DNA of 64,000 nucleotides from Arthrobacter koreensis (GTDB lineage: Bacteria > Actinomycetota > Actinomycetes > Actinomycetales > Micrococcaceae). The translations under genes were made by a program, and so were the position numbers. Shown piece after piece: positions 17,576-25,092 of this stretch (positions within the stretch are counted from its first letter, which is position 1; each line of letters opens with the position of its first letter). The notes below the pieces were generated by a model. That model did no database searches. It saw only the letters and a program-made list of their open reading frames with translations, and was not told where the DNA came from. The stretch spans positions 806,001 to 870,000 of the forward strand of contig NZ_WACG01000001.1 of NCBI RefSeq assembly GCF_009193255.1, written 5' to 3'.

Positions 17576-17594
17576 TTAAGTAAGGCTAACCTAC
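17576..17594. promoter_or_regulatory. DtxR/IdeR-type iron box upstream of the siderophore-uptake operon
   Basis: The 19-mer TTAAGTAAGGCTAACCTAC agrees at 16 of 19 positions with the actinobacterial iron-box consensus TTAGGTTAGGCTAACCTAA. It is centred about 42 bases upstream of the first permease start. Confidence 0.85.
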
Positions 17595-17645
17595 GGCTGG
17601 TCAGATTAAGAAACAGTTCTGTGCCGTATTACTCACCACGAGACA

Positions 17646-17705
17646 CGCGAGAGGCCAGTTACGGCTCGTATGGACGTCCATAACAGCCGTAACTGGCCTC
17701 TCGCG
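17646..17705. repeat. 60-bp palindrome, family B
   Basis: Positions 17646-17675 and 17676-17705 are reverse complements with two mismatches. The arms contain CGAGAGGCCAGTTACGGC. It begins 24 bases past the stop of the GST-like gene and lies upstream of the siderophore operon. The design (long arms, no loop, no T-tract) resembles family A, but the sequence is unrelated. Confidence 0.85.
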
Positions 17706-17729
17706 GGTTCAGGAGTGAAGCAAAGCGAG

Positions 17730-18779
17730 TTACTCGGCGCCGTGGCCGGGGGCAACTTCCTCGCCGGGACGGACCGGTCCGGGAGCGGTTCCGTTACCGA
17801 ACGGACGGCCGCCCAGCGCCTCCCGTCCGTGCTCGGTCAGCCAGACCGAGTTGTCCGGCCCCTTGGGCACGATCCCCGTGGGATTAATGTCCTCGTGGAC
17901 GATGTAGTAGTGCTGCTTGATCTGCACGAAATCCACGGTGTCGCCGAAGCCCGGAGTCTGGAACAGGTCCCGGGCGTAGCCCCACAGGTTCGGCATCTCG
18001 CTGAGCTTGTTCCGGTTGCACTTGAAATGGCCGTGGTAGACGGCGTCGAACCGAACCAGGGTGGTGAACAGCCGCACGTCAGCCTCGGTGATGGTGTCAC
18101 CAATCAGGTACCGCTGCGTGGCCAGCCGGTCTTCCAGCCAGTCCATTGCCGTCCAGAGGCGGTCATAAGCGGCGTCGTACGCTTCCTGCGATCCGGCGAA
18201 ACCGCAGCGGTACACACCGTTGTTCACCTCGGTGAAGACGCGCTTGTTGACCTCGCGCATTTCCTCCAGATGTTCGGCCGGCCACAGGTCCGGAGCTCCG
18301 TCGCGGTGGAAATCGACCCACTCGCTGCTGAAGTCCTCGGTGATCTGCGGGAAGTTGTTCGTCACCACGGCGCCGGTGGGTATATCGACGACGGCGGGAA
18401 CGGTGATACCGCGGCTGTAGCCGGGGGTGCGGCGGAAGAAGGCTTCCTGCAGCCGTTCGATGCCCAGTACCGGGTCCTTGCCGTCCGGGTCCAGGTCGAA
18501 GGTCCAGCTGCGGGAGTCGTGCGTGGGGCCGGGCATGCCCAAGGAGATCGCATCCTCCAGGCCCAGCAGCCGGCGCACGATGATGGTGCGGTTGGCCCAA
18601 GGGCACGCGCGGGCCGCGATCAACCGGTACCGGCCCGCTTCTACGGGGTAGCCATCACGGCCGTCTCGGGTGATGCGGGTTTCGATGTAGTTGGTGTCGC
18701 GGGTGTACTCCTGCCCGCCGGACACATAGGCCCCCTTGGTGCTGTACTCCGATGCTGCCTGGTCCGCTGCGTTCGCCAT
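17730..18779 (-). CDS. Omega-class GST-like reductase (ECM4/glutathionyl-hydroquinone reductase family)
   Basis: A 349-residue protein of the ECM4/GSTO family. The active-site Cys lies in ARACPWANR (Cys59), and the family blocks PTHDSRSWTFDLD, YSRGITVPAVVD and YLIGDTITEADVRLFTTLVRFDAVY are present. Family enzymes remove a thiol adduct from quinone conjugates. Actinobacteria of this kind usually make mycothiol, not glutathione, so the physiological thiol is uncertain. I use ATG 18779, which has AGGAAAGGCGGAG upstream; a GTG lies at 18800. Confidence 0.87.
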   Translation of the reverse strand: MANAADQAASEYSTKGAYVSGGQEYTRDTNYIETRITRDGRDGYPVEAGRYRLIAARACPWANRTIIVRRLLGLEDAISLGMPGPTHDSRSWTFDLDPDGKDPVLGIERLQEAFFRRTPGYSRGITVPAVVDIPTGAVVTNNFPQITEDFSSEWVDFHRDGAPDLWPAEHLEEMREVNKRVFTEVNNGVYRCGFAGSQEAYDAAYDRLWTAMDWLEDRLATQRYLIGDTITEADVRLFTTLVRFDAVYHGHFKCNRNKLSEMPNLWGYARDLFQTPGFGDTVDFVQIKQHYYIVHEDINPTGIVPKGPDNSVWLTEHGREALGGRPFGNGTAPGPVRPGEEVAPGHGAE

Positions 18780-18923
18780 GGTCGCTCCGCCTTTCCTCAC
18801 CGCTTGCCTGCTCTGGCCTCCAGCCTATCGCCCTGCCGGCCGGGCCGGTTGAGCTGTAGAGTCGGGAACCAACAGCACTGCCGCAGCGGAACCGCGGGTT
18901 CGAAGATCGAAGGGACTTTCTTG

Positions 18924-19961
18924 ATGCGTGTAGCCGTCCTTGGAGCAACCGGAAACGTTGGGACCGCCGTCCTGCGCAGACTGCAGGCAGCGCGGGCCGA
19001 ACGTCCCGATGGCCTGGAGATCATCGGCGTCGCCCGCCGGATTCCGGAGCAGCGCACCGGCCCCTACGAGTCAGTGCAGTGGCACAGCATCGACGTAGCG
19101 TCACGGGCGGGAACCGAAGAGCTGACTGAGGTGCTGCGCGGCGTGGACGCCGTGATCCACCTGGTCTGGGCCATTCAGCCGAACCGTGATGAGGCGGAGC
19201 TGCACCGGATTAACGTGCGCGGTACGCAGAACATGCTCGCCGCTGCTGCGGAGGCCGGAGTGCGGCAGGTTGTCTGCGCGTCCTCCGTGGGCGCCTACTC
19301 CCCTGCCCCGAAGGACAGGCTTACGGACGAGTCCTGGCCGGCCCGCGGCATCGCCACTTCCCACTACAGCCGGCACAAGGGTGAGCAGGAAGAACTGCTG
19401 GACGAATTCGAGCGGCGCTATCCGGAGATCCGGGTGGCACGGCTGCGTCCGGGACTGATTTTCCAGTCCGACGCCGGCAGTGAAATTGGCCGGTACTTCC
19501 TGGGCCCGCTGGTTCCCCGGTCCATCCTGAACAAGCTCAGCCTGCCGATCATCCCGCTGCCCGCCGAGTTCTCCTTCCAGGTGGTCCACGCGGATGACAT
19601 GGCGGACGCGTACTGGCGCGTCGTGGACCAGCGGGCGGAGGGTGCCTTCAACATTGCCTCCGATCCCGTCGTCACGCCCGAGCTGCTGGCCGGCATGCTG
19701 GGAGCTCGCAGGATCATTAACGTTCCCGTGCGTGTCATCCGTGCCATTGTGGGCCTCACCTGGGCCGCACATCTGCAGGCCACCGATCCGGGATGGATCG
19801 ACATGGCTGCGGGAGCACCGCTGATGGACACCACCCGTGCCCGTGAGGTTCTTGGCTGGCAGCCGACCCGCACGTCCCTGCGGGCGTTCCAGGATGTGCT
19901 GGACGGACTGAGCGAGCAGGCCGGCGTACCGGCATCGCCGCTGCTGGGTCCCGGCCGCTGA
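18924..19961 (+). CDS. NAD-dependent epimerase/dehydratase (extended SDR)
   Basis: A 345-residue extended short-chain dehydrogenase. It begins with the dinucleotide loop VLGATGNVG (5-13), has VDAVIHLVW, the catalytic region CASSVGAYS and YSRHK (Tyr-x-x-x-Lys), and a C-terminal substrate domain. The substrate cannot be read from sequence. The frame is open far upstream, but the ATG at 18924 follows a GAAGGGAC Shine-Dalgarno and gives a family-typical N-terminus. It is divergent from the GST-like gene, with 144 bp between them. Confidence 0.85.
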   Translation: MRVAVLGATGNVGTAVLRRLQAARAERPDGLEIIGVARRIPEQRTGPYESVQWHSIDVASRAGTEELTEVLRGVDAVIHLVWAIQPNRDEAELHRINVRGTQNMLAAAAEAGVRQVVCASSVGAYSPAPKDRLTDESWPARGIATSHYSRHKGEQEELLDEFERRYPEIRVARLRPGLIFQSDAGSEIGRYFLGPLVPRSILNKLSLPIIPLPAEFSFQVVHADDMADAYWRVVDQRAEGAFNIASDPVVTPELLAGMLGARRIINVPVRVIRAIVGLTWAAHLQATDPGWIDMAAGAPLMDTTRAREVLGWQPTRTSLRAFQDVLDGLSEQAGVPASPLLGPGR

Positions 19962-19967
19962 TCCGGC

Positions 19968-19995
19968 CTCCCGGCCTGCTGCAGCGGGCCGGGAG
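19968..19995 (+). terminator. Hairpin after the epimerase gene
   Basis: Nine-base arms at 19968-19976 and 19987-19995 (CTCCCGGCC and complement), 6 bases past the stop. No T-run is visible. Confidence 0.6.
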
Positions 19996-20033
19996 TTCCC
20001 GGTGCCTCCGGGACGTCTAGTAGCGTGGACCGA

Positions 20034-20996
20034 ATGGTTTCTTCACACCCCTCGCCGCTGCCCACGCCGTCCAAACCCGCGCGGCCCGTCCGTTCCGGCG
20101 TCACCCACGCCGGCCGCGGCGCCCTCATTGGCCTGGTGGAACTTGTCCCCGGAGTCTCCGGCGGCACCGTTGCACTGGTCCTTGGCGTTTTCGATCGGCT
20201 GATCGCCTCGGCAAACCACTTCATCAGCGGCGCAGTGCACCTGGTGCTCCGGCGGGACCGGGCCGGCGCCGTCCGCAGGGCGTCCGGGGTGGAATGGAAC
20301 CTGCTCCTCCCGCTGGCTGCCGGAATGTTCCTTGCCCTGATCTTCCTGTCCGGACCGCTGCATGCCTTCGTGGAGGGCCAGCCGAAGATCGCCAGCGGAT
20401 TGTTCTTCGGCATGGTGGCGGCCAGCCTGGTTGTTCCGATCAGCATGGCCCGTGACGCCGCGCCGGCCGGACCGGCGACGGCGGCGGGCAGGCTGGCTGG
20501 TCCCGCGGTGGTGCTCGTGACAGCTGCCGCCGCGTTCGCGCTGCTCGGGATCCCCGCCCTGCAGATTGAGAACCACTCGTGGTGGGTCCTGGTCCTCAGC
20601 GGTGCGATAGCAGTCTGTGCGTTGGCGCTTCCCGGCCTGTCCGGGTCCTTCCTGCTGCTGACCTTTGGCATGTACGAGCCGACGCTGGAAGCCGTGAGCA
20701 ACCGGGACCTGGGATACCTTGCCTTCTTCGCCGCCGGAGCGGTCATCGGCCTGGGGTCCTTTGTCCGCCTGCTGGGTTACCTGCTGCGGGTCCACCGCCG
20801 TGCCGTCCTGCTGGTGGCGACCGGCCTGATCCTGGGTTCCATCCGGGCGCTGTGGCCCTGGCAGGAAGACAGTGCCCTGCTGCCGCCCGATGATGCGTGG
20901 ATGATGCCGCTCGCCGCCGCCCTTATCGGTGCCGCGGTGGTGCTGCTGCTGTGGTTCGCACAGTCCCGCGCCGAAGCGAAGAACCTTTCCGCCTAG
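20034..20996 (+). CDS. DUF368 membrane protein (PopT-type polyprenyl-phosphate transporter)
   Basis: A 320-residue protein of about eight to ten helices. The family signature is RGALIGLVELVPGVSGGTVAL near residue 30, repeated in inverted form as ALPGLSGSFLLLTFGMYEPT near residue 210. DUF368 proteins have recently been shown in other bacteria to recycle undecaprenyl phosphate across the membrane (PopT). The start is taken as ATG 20034; a GTG at 20025 is in frame. No Shine-Dalgarno is visible, so translation may be leaderless. Confidence 0.85.
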   Translation: MVSSHPSPLPTPSKPARPVRSGVTHAGRGALIGLVELVPGVSGGTVALVLGVFDRLIASANHFISGAVHLVLRRDRAGAVRRASGVEWNLLLPLAAGMFLALIFLSGPLHAFVEGQPKIASGLFFGMVAASLVVPISMARDAAPAGPATAAGRLAGPAVVLVTAAAAFALLGIPALQIENHSWWVLVLSGAIAVCALALPGLSGSFLLLTFGMYEPTLEAVSNRDLGYLAFFAAGAVIGLGSFVRLLGYLLRVHRRAVLLVATGLILGSIRALWPWQEDSALLPPDDAWMMPLAAALIGAAVVLLLWFAQSRAEAKNLSA

Positions 20997-21010
20997 CACC
21001 TGCGGCCTGG

Positions 21011-21038
21011 TTCCCGGCCCGCTGGAGCGGGCCGGGAA
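21011..21038. terminator. Near-loopless hairpin between DUF368 and YihY genes
   Basis: Perfect 13-base arms at 21011-21023 and 21026-21038 with a 2-base centre, between two convergent stop codons (20996 and 21044). Confidence 0.75.
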
Positions 21039-21043
21039 ACCGC

Positions 21044-22111
21044 CTACAGGTCGTCGTCGTAGTCCTTGCCCGCGTGCTGCTGGCGCAGTTCCCGGCCCTG
21101 CTGGACGTCCTTTTCTTCTTGTTCCGCGCGCTTCTCGATCTGGCGGGTGTCCCGCGGAGGCAGCTGAATCGAATGCTCGGCCTGGATCCCGGCCTGCAGT
21201 TCCCGGCCGCGTTCCACCTCGGCGTCGAACTCGGCGCCAAAGAGCAGGGATATATTCACCAGCCACAGCCACAGCAGCAGCACGATGACACCACCGATTG
21301 CACCGTAGGTGGCGTTGTAGCTGCCGAACCGGCTGACATAGAAGGCGAACCCGAGCGTGGCAACGGCCATGACCACCAGTGCCAGGAAGGCACCCATGCT
21401 CATCCAGCGGAACTTGGGCTGCTTCACGTTGGGTGTGGCGTAGTACAGCACGGCAATCAGGATGACGGCGAAAATGACCATCACCGGCCACTTGGCGATG
21501 TTCCACACGGTCAGGGCCTGCCCGCCCATGCCGATCCAGTTGCCGATGCTTTCGGCGATCGGCCCGCTGACCACCAGCATAATCAGCAGGCAGGCCACGA
21601 GGAGGATCAGGATGAGGGTGACCAGCAGCTGGATGGGGCGCAGCTTCCAGATGGGCCGGCCCTCTTCGACTTCGTAGATCCGGTTCATCGCCCGCCCGAA
21701 CGCGCCGGTGTAGCCGGAGGCGGACCAGAGGGCGCCCGCGAGACCAACGAACAGCGCCAGACCCGCTGCGGAGGAGGAAGTGAGCTGCTCGATCGGCCCC
21801 TCTAGCACCGTGACGGCTTCGGCCGGCGCGAAGGAGCGGACGTACTCCATCAGGGTGCTGGTAGTGCTCTCCGCCTGCCCCACAAGGCCCAGAATGGAAA
21901 CCAGGGCCAGTAGCGCTGGGAACAGCGCGAGCACCGTGTAGTAGGTCAGGGACGCAGCCAGGTCGGTGCACTGGTCCTTGGAGAATTCCCGCGCTGTTTT
22001 CTTGAAGATATACATCCAGCTGGGCTTGGTGACTTCCGCCGGGGTGTCCGGCTTCGACGCCGTTCCGAGCGAACCTTCGCCCGACTGGTCAGATTTGTCC
22101 TGCTGAGCCAT
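21044..22111 (-). CDS. YihY/BrkB-family membrane protein
   Basis: A 355-residue protein with the YihY core of six helices: DLAASLTYYTVLALFPALLA, LWSASGYTGAFGRAMNRIY and the late YNATYGAIGGVIVLLLWLWL. A charged tail of about 60 residues rich in Glu, Gln and Asp ends in DYDDDL. The molecular role of the family is not established. The ATG follows CAGGAGGGGCCCC. It converges with the DUF368 gene. Confidence 0.88.
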   Translation of the reverse strand: MAQQDKSDQSGEGSLGTASKPDTPAEVTKPSWMYIFKKTAREFSKDQCTDLAASLTYYTVLALFPALLALVSILGLVGQAESTTSTLMEYVRSFAPAEAVTVLEGPIEQLTSSSAAGLALFVGLAGALWSASGYTGAFGRAMNRIYEVEEGRPIWKLRPIQLLVTLILILLVACLLIMLVVSGPIAESIGNWIGMGGQALTVWNIAKWPVMVIFAVILIAVLYYATPNVKQPKFRWMSMGAFLALVVMAVATLGFAFYVSRFGSYNATYGAIGGVIVLLLWLWLVNISLLFGAEFDAEVERGRELQAGIQAEHSIQLPPRDTRQIEKRAEQEEKDVQQGRELRQQHAGKDYDDDL

Positions 22112-22191
22112 GGGGCCCCTCCTGGCATGCTCGAGTCCGGGTTACCCATGGTATTGCTAAGTAGACTTATGTCCAAGCAGCCCCGCCGGGC

Positions 22192-22503
22192 TCACCAGGC
22201 CTTGTAATAGTCCTCCAGCTGCGCTTCCTCCTCCGGAGTAAGCGCGCCGTCGTGGTCCACGTCCGGGGAATCCTCGATCGCCTTGCGGGAATAGTTCACG
22301 TACAGGTCATCGTCGTCCCGGCGGGAGCCCTGCAGCGGCACGAAATACTGCCGGCCTTCAAAGAGCCCCAACGCCACCGTGATCCAGGCCGGCTGTCCCG
22401 TGGCCCGGTCCAGATGGACGTTGCCCACCAGCCCCAGCCGTTCGCCGTCCTTCGCCCACACATTCGAGCCCTGCAATTCGTGGATCACGTACTGGTCAAC
22501 CAT
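22192..22503 (-). CDS. PRC-barrel domain protein with C-terminal EF-hand loop
   Basis: A 103-residue protein. Residues 1-75 fit a PRC-barrel: YVIHELQGSNVWAKDGERLG, then VGNVHLDRATGQPAWITVAL and YFVPLQG. The C-terminal segment carries DVDHDGALTPEE, which meets every position of the canonical EF-hand calcium loop (Asp at 1, 3, 5; Gly 6; Leu 8; Glu 12), followed by the helix EAQLEDYYKAW. One EF-hand on a PRC-barrel is unusual to my knowledge. AAGGAG lies 10 bases before the ATG. Function is unknown; PRC-barrels act in RNA processing and photosynthetic complexes elsewhere. Confidence 0.83.
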   Translation of the reverse strand: MVDQYVIHELQGSNVWAKDGERLGLVGNVHLDRATGQPAWITVALGLFEGRQYFVPLQGSRRDDDDLYVNYSRKAIEDSPDVDHDGALTPEEEAQLEDYYKAW

Positions 22504-22605
22504 GGCCGCTGGCTCCTTCTCAGGGTGGTTCGCACAGCCTTTCCGGCTTCGCTGGCTGCGCCGTGGGTATCATTCCAGCCCTAAGGCCCCCCGGGTTGTC
22601 AACAC

Positions 22606-23820
22606 CTAGCGGTCCGTATGGTCATCCCGGTCTTCCCAGGCGTCGCGGCCGGGACCGGCAAAACTGCGGTTGCGTTCCACCGCATCGATGCTGCCGGTGA
22701 ACAGCTGCGACGTGCTGGTATCTTCGCCTCCGCCGCGGCGCTGCGGCTGCAGGCGCGGGGGCACCGCGTCCACGGCCGGCTGGCGCAGCTGCTCGAAGCG
22801 CTGCCGCGGCAGGGCCGCCGGGTGCTCATCCTGCAGGAAGGAAACCATTGACTCCCGGACCAGGCAGCGCAGGTCGAACAGGGTGCCCGAGTCCGGAGCT
22901 GAAACGAGGATGCGGACCCGAATGAGGCCCTGGATGGCATCGGTGATCTGGAGGACGCCGGTGCGTCCGTCCCAGAGATCCGTGCCGGCCAGGATGCGCT
23001 TCAACTCATCGCGCATTGCCGCCACCGGAGACTCCCAGTCCAGGTCCAGTTCAACGGTGCCGAGGATCGCGGACTGCTTGCGGGTCCAGTTCTCGAAGGG
23101 GGTGGAGGTGAAATAGGTGGAGGGCAGGATCAACCGCCGGTCATCCCAGATATGCACCACCACGTAGGTCATGGTGATTTCTTCGATGGTGCCCCACTGG
23201 CCCTCCACCACCACCACGTCATCCACGCGGATGGCATCGGTGAAGGCGAGCTGCAGGCCGGCAAAAACGTTTCCGAGGGTGCTTTGCACCGCAAGGCCGG
23301 CCACGATCGAGAGCAGGCCGGCGGAGGCCAGCAGGCCTGCGCCCAGGGCACGGACTTCCTCGATGGTCAGCAGCACGCAGGCTACGGCCACGGTGATGAT
23401 CAGCGCGACGGCGACCCGGCGGCCCAGGATGACCTGCGTCTTCAGGCGCCGCAGCCGCCGGTTGTCCTTGGTGTCGGTGCTGTACTTCGTGAGGATGACG
23501 GCTTCGACGATCAGCAGTGCGACGACGGCGAGCCAGCCGATGGCAGCGATCAGCCCAATGACCAGCACGTAGTCCAGGGTGCCGTACCAGGACTCCCCGC
23601 GGGCCGTGGCTCCGAGGGCAATCCGGGTGCCGATCAGCGCGAGTACCAGCCGCAGCGGGTTCCGCCCCAGGGCGGTGACTTCGCGGATGTGCGGGACCTT
23701 CCGGAAAATCCGGGCAGCGGATCCGTGCACAACACGGGCGGCAATTAATGCGGCAGTGACGGCTAGAAGAACAGCGATCAGTGGCCGCAGCGGGTCCAGG
23801 GTGTCGAGGAATTCCTGCAT
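22606..23820 (-). CDS. Mechanosensitive ion channel of the MscS family
   Basis: A 404-residue protein with four predicted helices followed by the MscS pore and beta domain: LLASAGLLSIVAGLAVQSTLGNVFAG-type pore helix (from about residue 160), then FTDAIRVDDVVVVEGQWGTIEEIT and RRLILPSTYFTSTPFENW. A charged tail of about 80 residues, poorly conserved in appearance, follows. It should open under membrane tension in hypo-osmotic shock. The Shine-Dalgarno before ATG 23820 is weak. Confidence 0.9.
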   Translation of the reverse strand: MQEFLDTLDPLRPLIAVLLAVTAALIAARVVHGSAARIFRKVPHIREVTALGRNPLRLVLALIGTRIALGATARGESWYGTLDYVLVIGLIAAIGWLAVVALLIVEAVILTKYSTDTKDNRRLRRLKTQVILGRRVAVALIITVAVACVLLTIEEVRALGAGLLASAGLLSIVAGLAVQSTLGNVFAGLQLAFTDAIRVDDVVVVEGQWGTIEEITMTYVVVHIWDDRRLILPSTYFTSTPFENWTRKQSAILGTVELDLDWESPVAAMRDELKRILAGTDLWDGRTGVLQITDAIQGLIRVRILVSAPDSGTLFDLRCLVRESMVSFLQDEHPAALPRQRFEQLRQPAVDAVPPRLQPQRRGGGEDTSTSQLFTGSIDAVERNRSFAGPGRDAWEDRDDHTDR

Positions 23821-23880
23821 GGGCCGATCATGGCAAACGTCCCGGGGGGCCTGTCCAATTCTGTGATCCCGGACGCAAAA

Positions 23881-23909
23881 GTGCCCCTCCGGACGAACCG
23901 GAGGGGCAC
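23881..23909 (-). terminator. Rho-independent terminator of the siderophore-binding protein gene
   Basis: Perfect 12-base arms at 23881-23892 and 23898-23909 with a 5-base loop; on the minus strand the hairpin is followed by TTTT. It lies 17 bases past the stop codon. Confidence 0.88.
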
Positions 23910-23926
23910 CTGTGCGCGGAACGGTG

Positions 23927-24973
23927 TTACTTGACCTGCGCGGCGGCCTCGCCCAGCATCGGAACGAAGTTGTCCAGCGCGTAGGGGATGCTCAGCACGT
24001 TTGCGGCGGAGATGGACAGCGTGAGGGTGTTGTCCGAGTCCGCAACCAGTCCGCCGTTCTTGACGGCCGGAATCTGGCTCAGCAGCGGATCGGACACAAT
24101 GGCTTCCTTGGCGGCGTCGTCCGCCACCCAGCTGACAAAGAGGTCGGCTTCGAGCTCATTGGCGCGCTCGGGAGACCAGGTCAGGTAGAACGCGTCGGAG
24201 GGAGCGTTCTCGTCCACCAGCGGAGCCTGGACCATGCCGAGTTCCTTCAGGAACTTGGGCCGGTTGTCCCCGGAGGTGTAGATCGAAATCTGGTCTGCAC
24301 CAGCCGTGGTGTCCAGGTTGCCGTAGATGAAGCTGGTTCCTGCCAGTTCGGGGTATTCGGCGGCCTTATCCGTGATGGCCTGCTCGGTTTCCTCCACCAG
24401 CTTCGCTGCTTCGTCGCTCTTGCCCAGGGCTTCGCCGATCATCTCGGCGGAATCCTGCCAGGAGGTGTAGTACGGAGTCTCCGGGTAGGCGACCACCGGA
24501 GCGATGGCGCTGAGCTTGTCATATTCTTCCTCGGTAATGCCTGAGTAGGCGGCAAGGATGACGTCGGGGGTGGTGGCAGCGATGGCATCGAAGTTGATGC
24601 CGTCAGTCTCGGAGTACTGGACCGGAGCGTTCTCCGATCCGATGGGTGCCCCCAGCTCTTCAAGTGCGTCGTCAATCCACGGGGTGGTGCCGTTCTCGTT
24701 GCCGCCCCACTCGTATTCCGGCATGCCCACGGGGACTACGCCCAGGGCCAGCGCGGTGTCGGTGTTCACCCAGGAAACAGTGGCGACTCGCTCCGGCACC
24801 TCATCGATGGTGGTTTCACCGAACGCGTGCTGGATCGTGACGGGGAACTGGTCGCTGGAGCCGGCAGAGCTTGCGCTGCCCGCATCCGAGGTGGACCCGG
24901 TGGAGCAGGCGGAAAGGGACAGCGCGGCAACGGCTGCGACGGCCGCAAGGCTGCGCATGCGGGACAGGGCCAT
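23927..24973 (-). CDS. Iron-siderophore substrate-binding lipoprotein
   Basis: A 348-residue periplasmic-type binding protein (FepB/FecB fold). It starts with a lipoprotein signal peptide ending in the lipobox LSAC (Cys23), then a Ser/Gly/Ala linker. The mature part has VTIQHAFGETTIDEVPERVA and PDVILAAYSGITEEEYDKLS, typical of class III iron-siderophore receptors. An iron box lies 55 bases upstream and AAGGAG precedes the ATG. It stands alone, 6.4 kb from the permease/ATPase operon with the same kind of box, so it probably serves that importer. Confidence 0.92.
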   Translation of the reverse strand: MALSRMRSLAAVAAVAALSLSACSTGSTSDAGSASSAGSSDQFPVTIQHAFGETTIDEVPERVATVSWVNTDTALALGVVPVGMPEYEWGGNENGTTPWIDDALEELGAPIGSENAPVQYSETDGINFDAIAATTPDVILAAYSGITEEEYDKLSAIAPVVAYPETPYYTSWQDSAEMIGEALGKSDEAAKLVEETEQAITDKAAEYPELAGTSFIYGNLDTTAGADQISIYTSGDNRPKFLKELGMVQAPLVDENAPSDAFYLTWSPERANELEADLFVSWVADDAAKEAIVSDPLLSQIPAVKNGGLVADSDNTLTLSISAANVLSIPYALDNFVPMLGEAAAQVK

Positions 24974-25028
24974 TTGTGGGCTCCTTGATAGTGCAATGTG
25001 GACGGGGATGCCGGCGTTTTTTGTCCGG

Positions 25029-25047
25029 CAAGGTAAGGCTAACCTAT
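25029..25047. promoter_or_regulatory. DtxR/IdeR-type iron box upstream of the siderophore-binding protein
   Basis: CAAGGTAAGGCTAACCTAT matches the iron-box consensus TTAGGTTAGGCTAACCTAA at 15 of 19 positions; the inner core AAGGCTAACCTA is identical to that in the box at 17576-17594. Confidence 0.85.
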
Positions 25048-25092
25048 TCGTCAGCTAAATACGCAAAACAGATGTGTCCTAATGGGTCACAC

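Noticed and set aside
20043-21971. A 642-codon minus-strand frame covering DUF368 and part of YihY
   Set aside because: It crosses a hairpin and two real genes; the product is Arg/Gly/Ala-rich without motifs.
23881-23909. Operator for the siderophore-binding protein
   Set aside because: It is a 12-base hairpin with a T-run just after the stop, so it is a terminator, not a control site.
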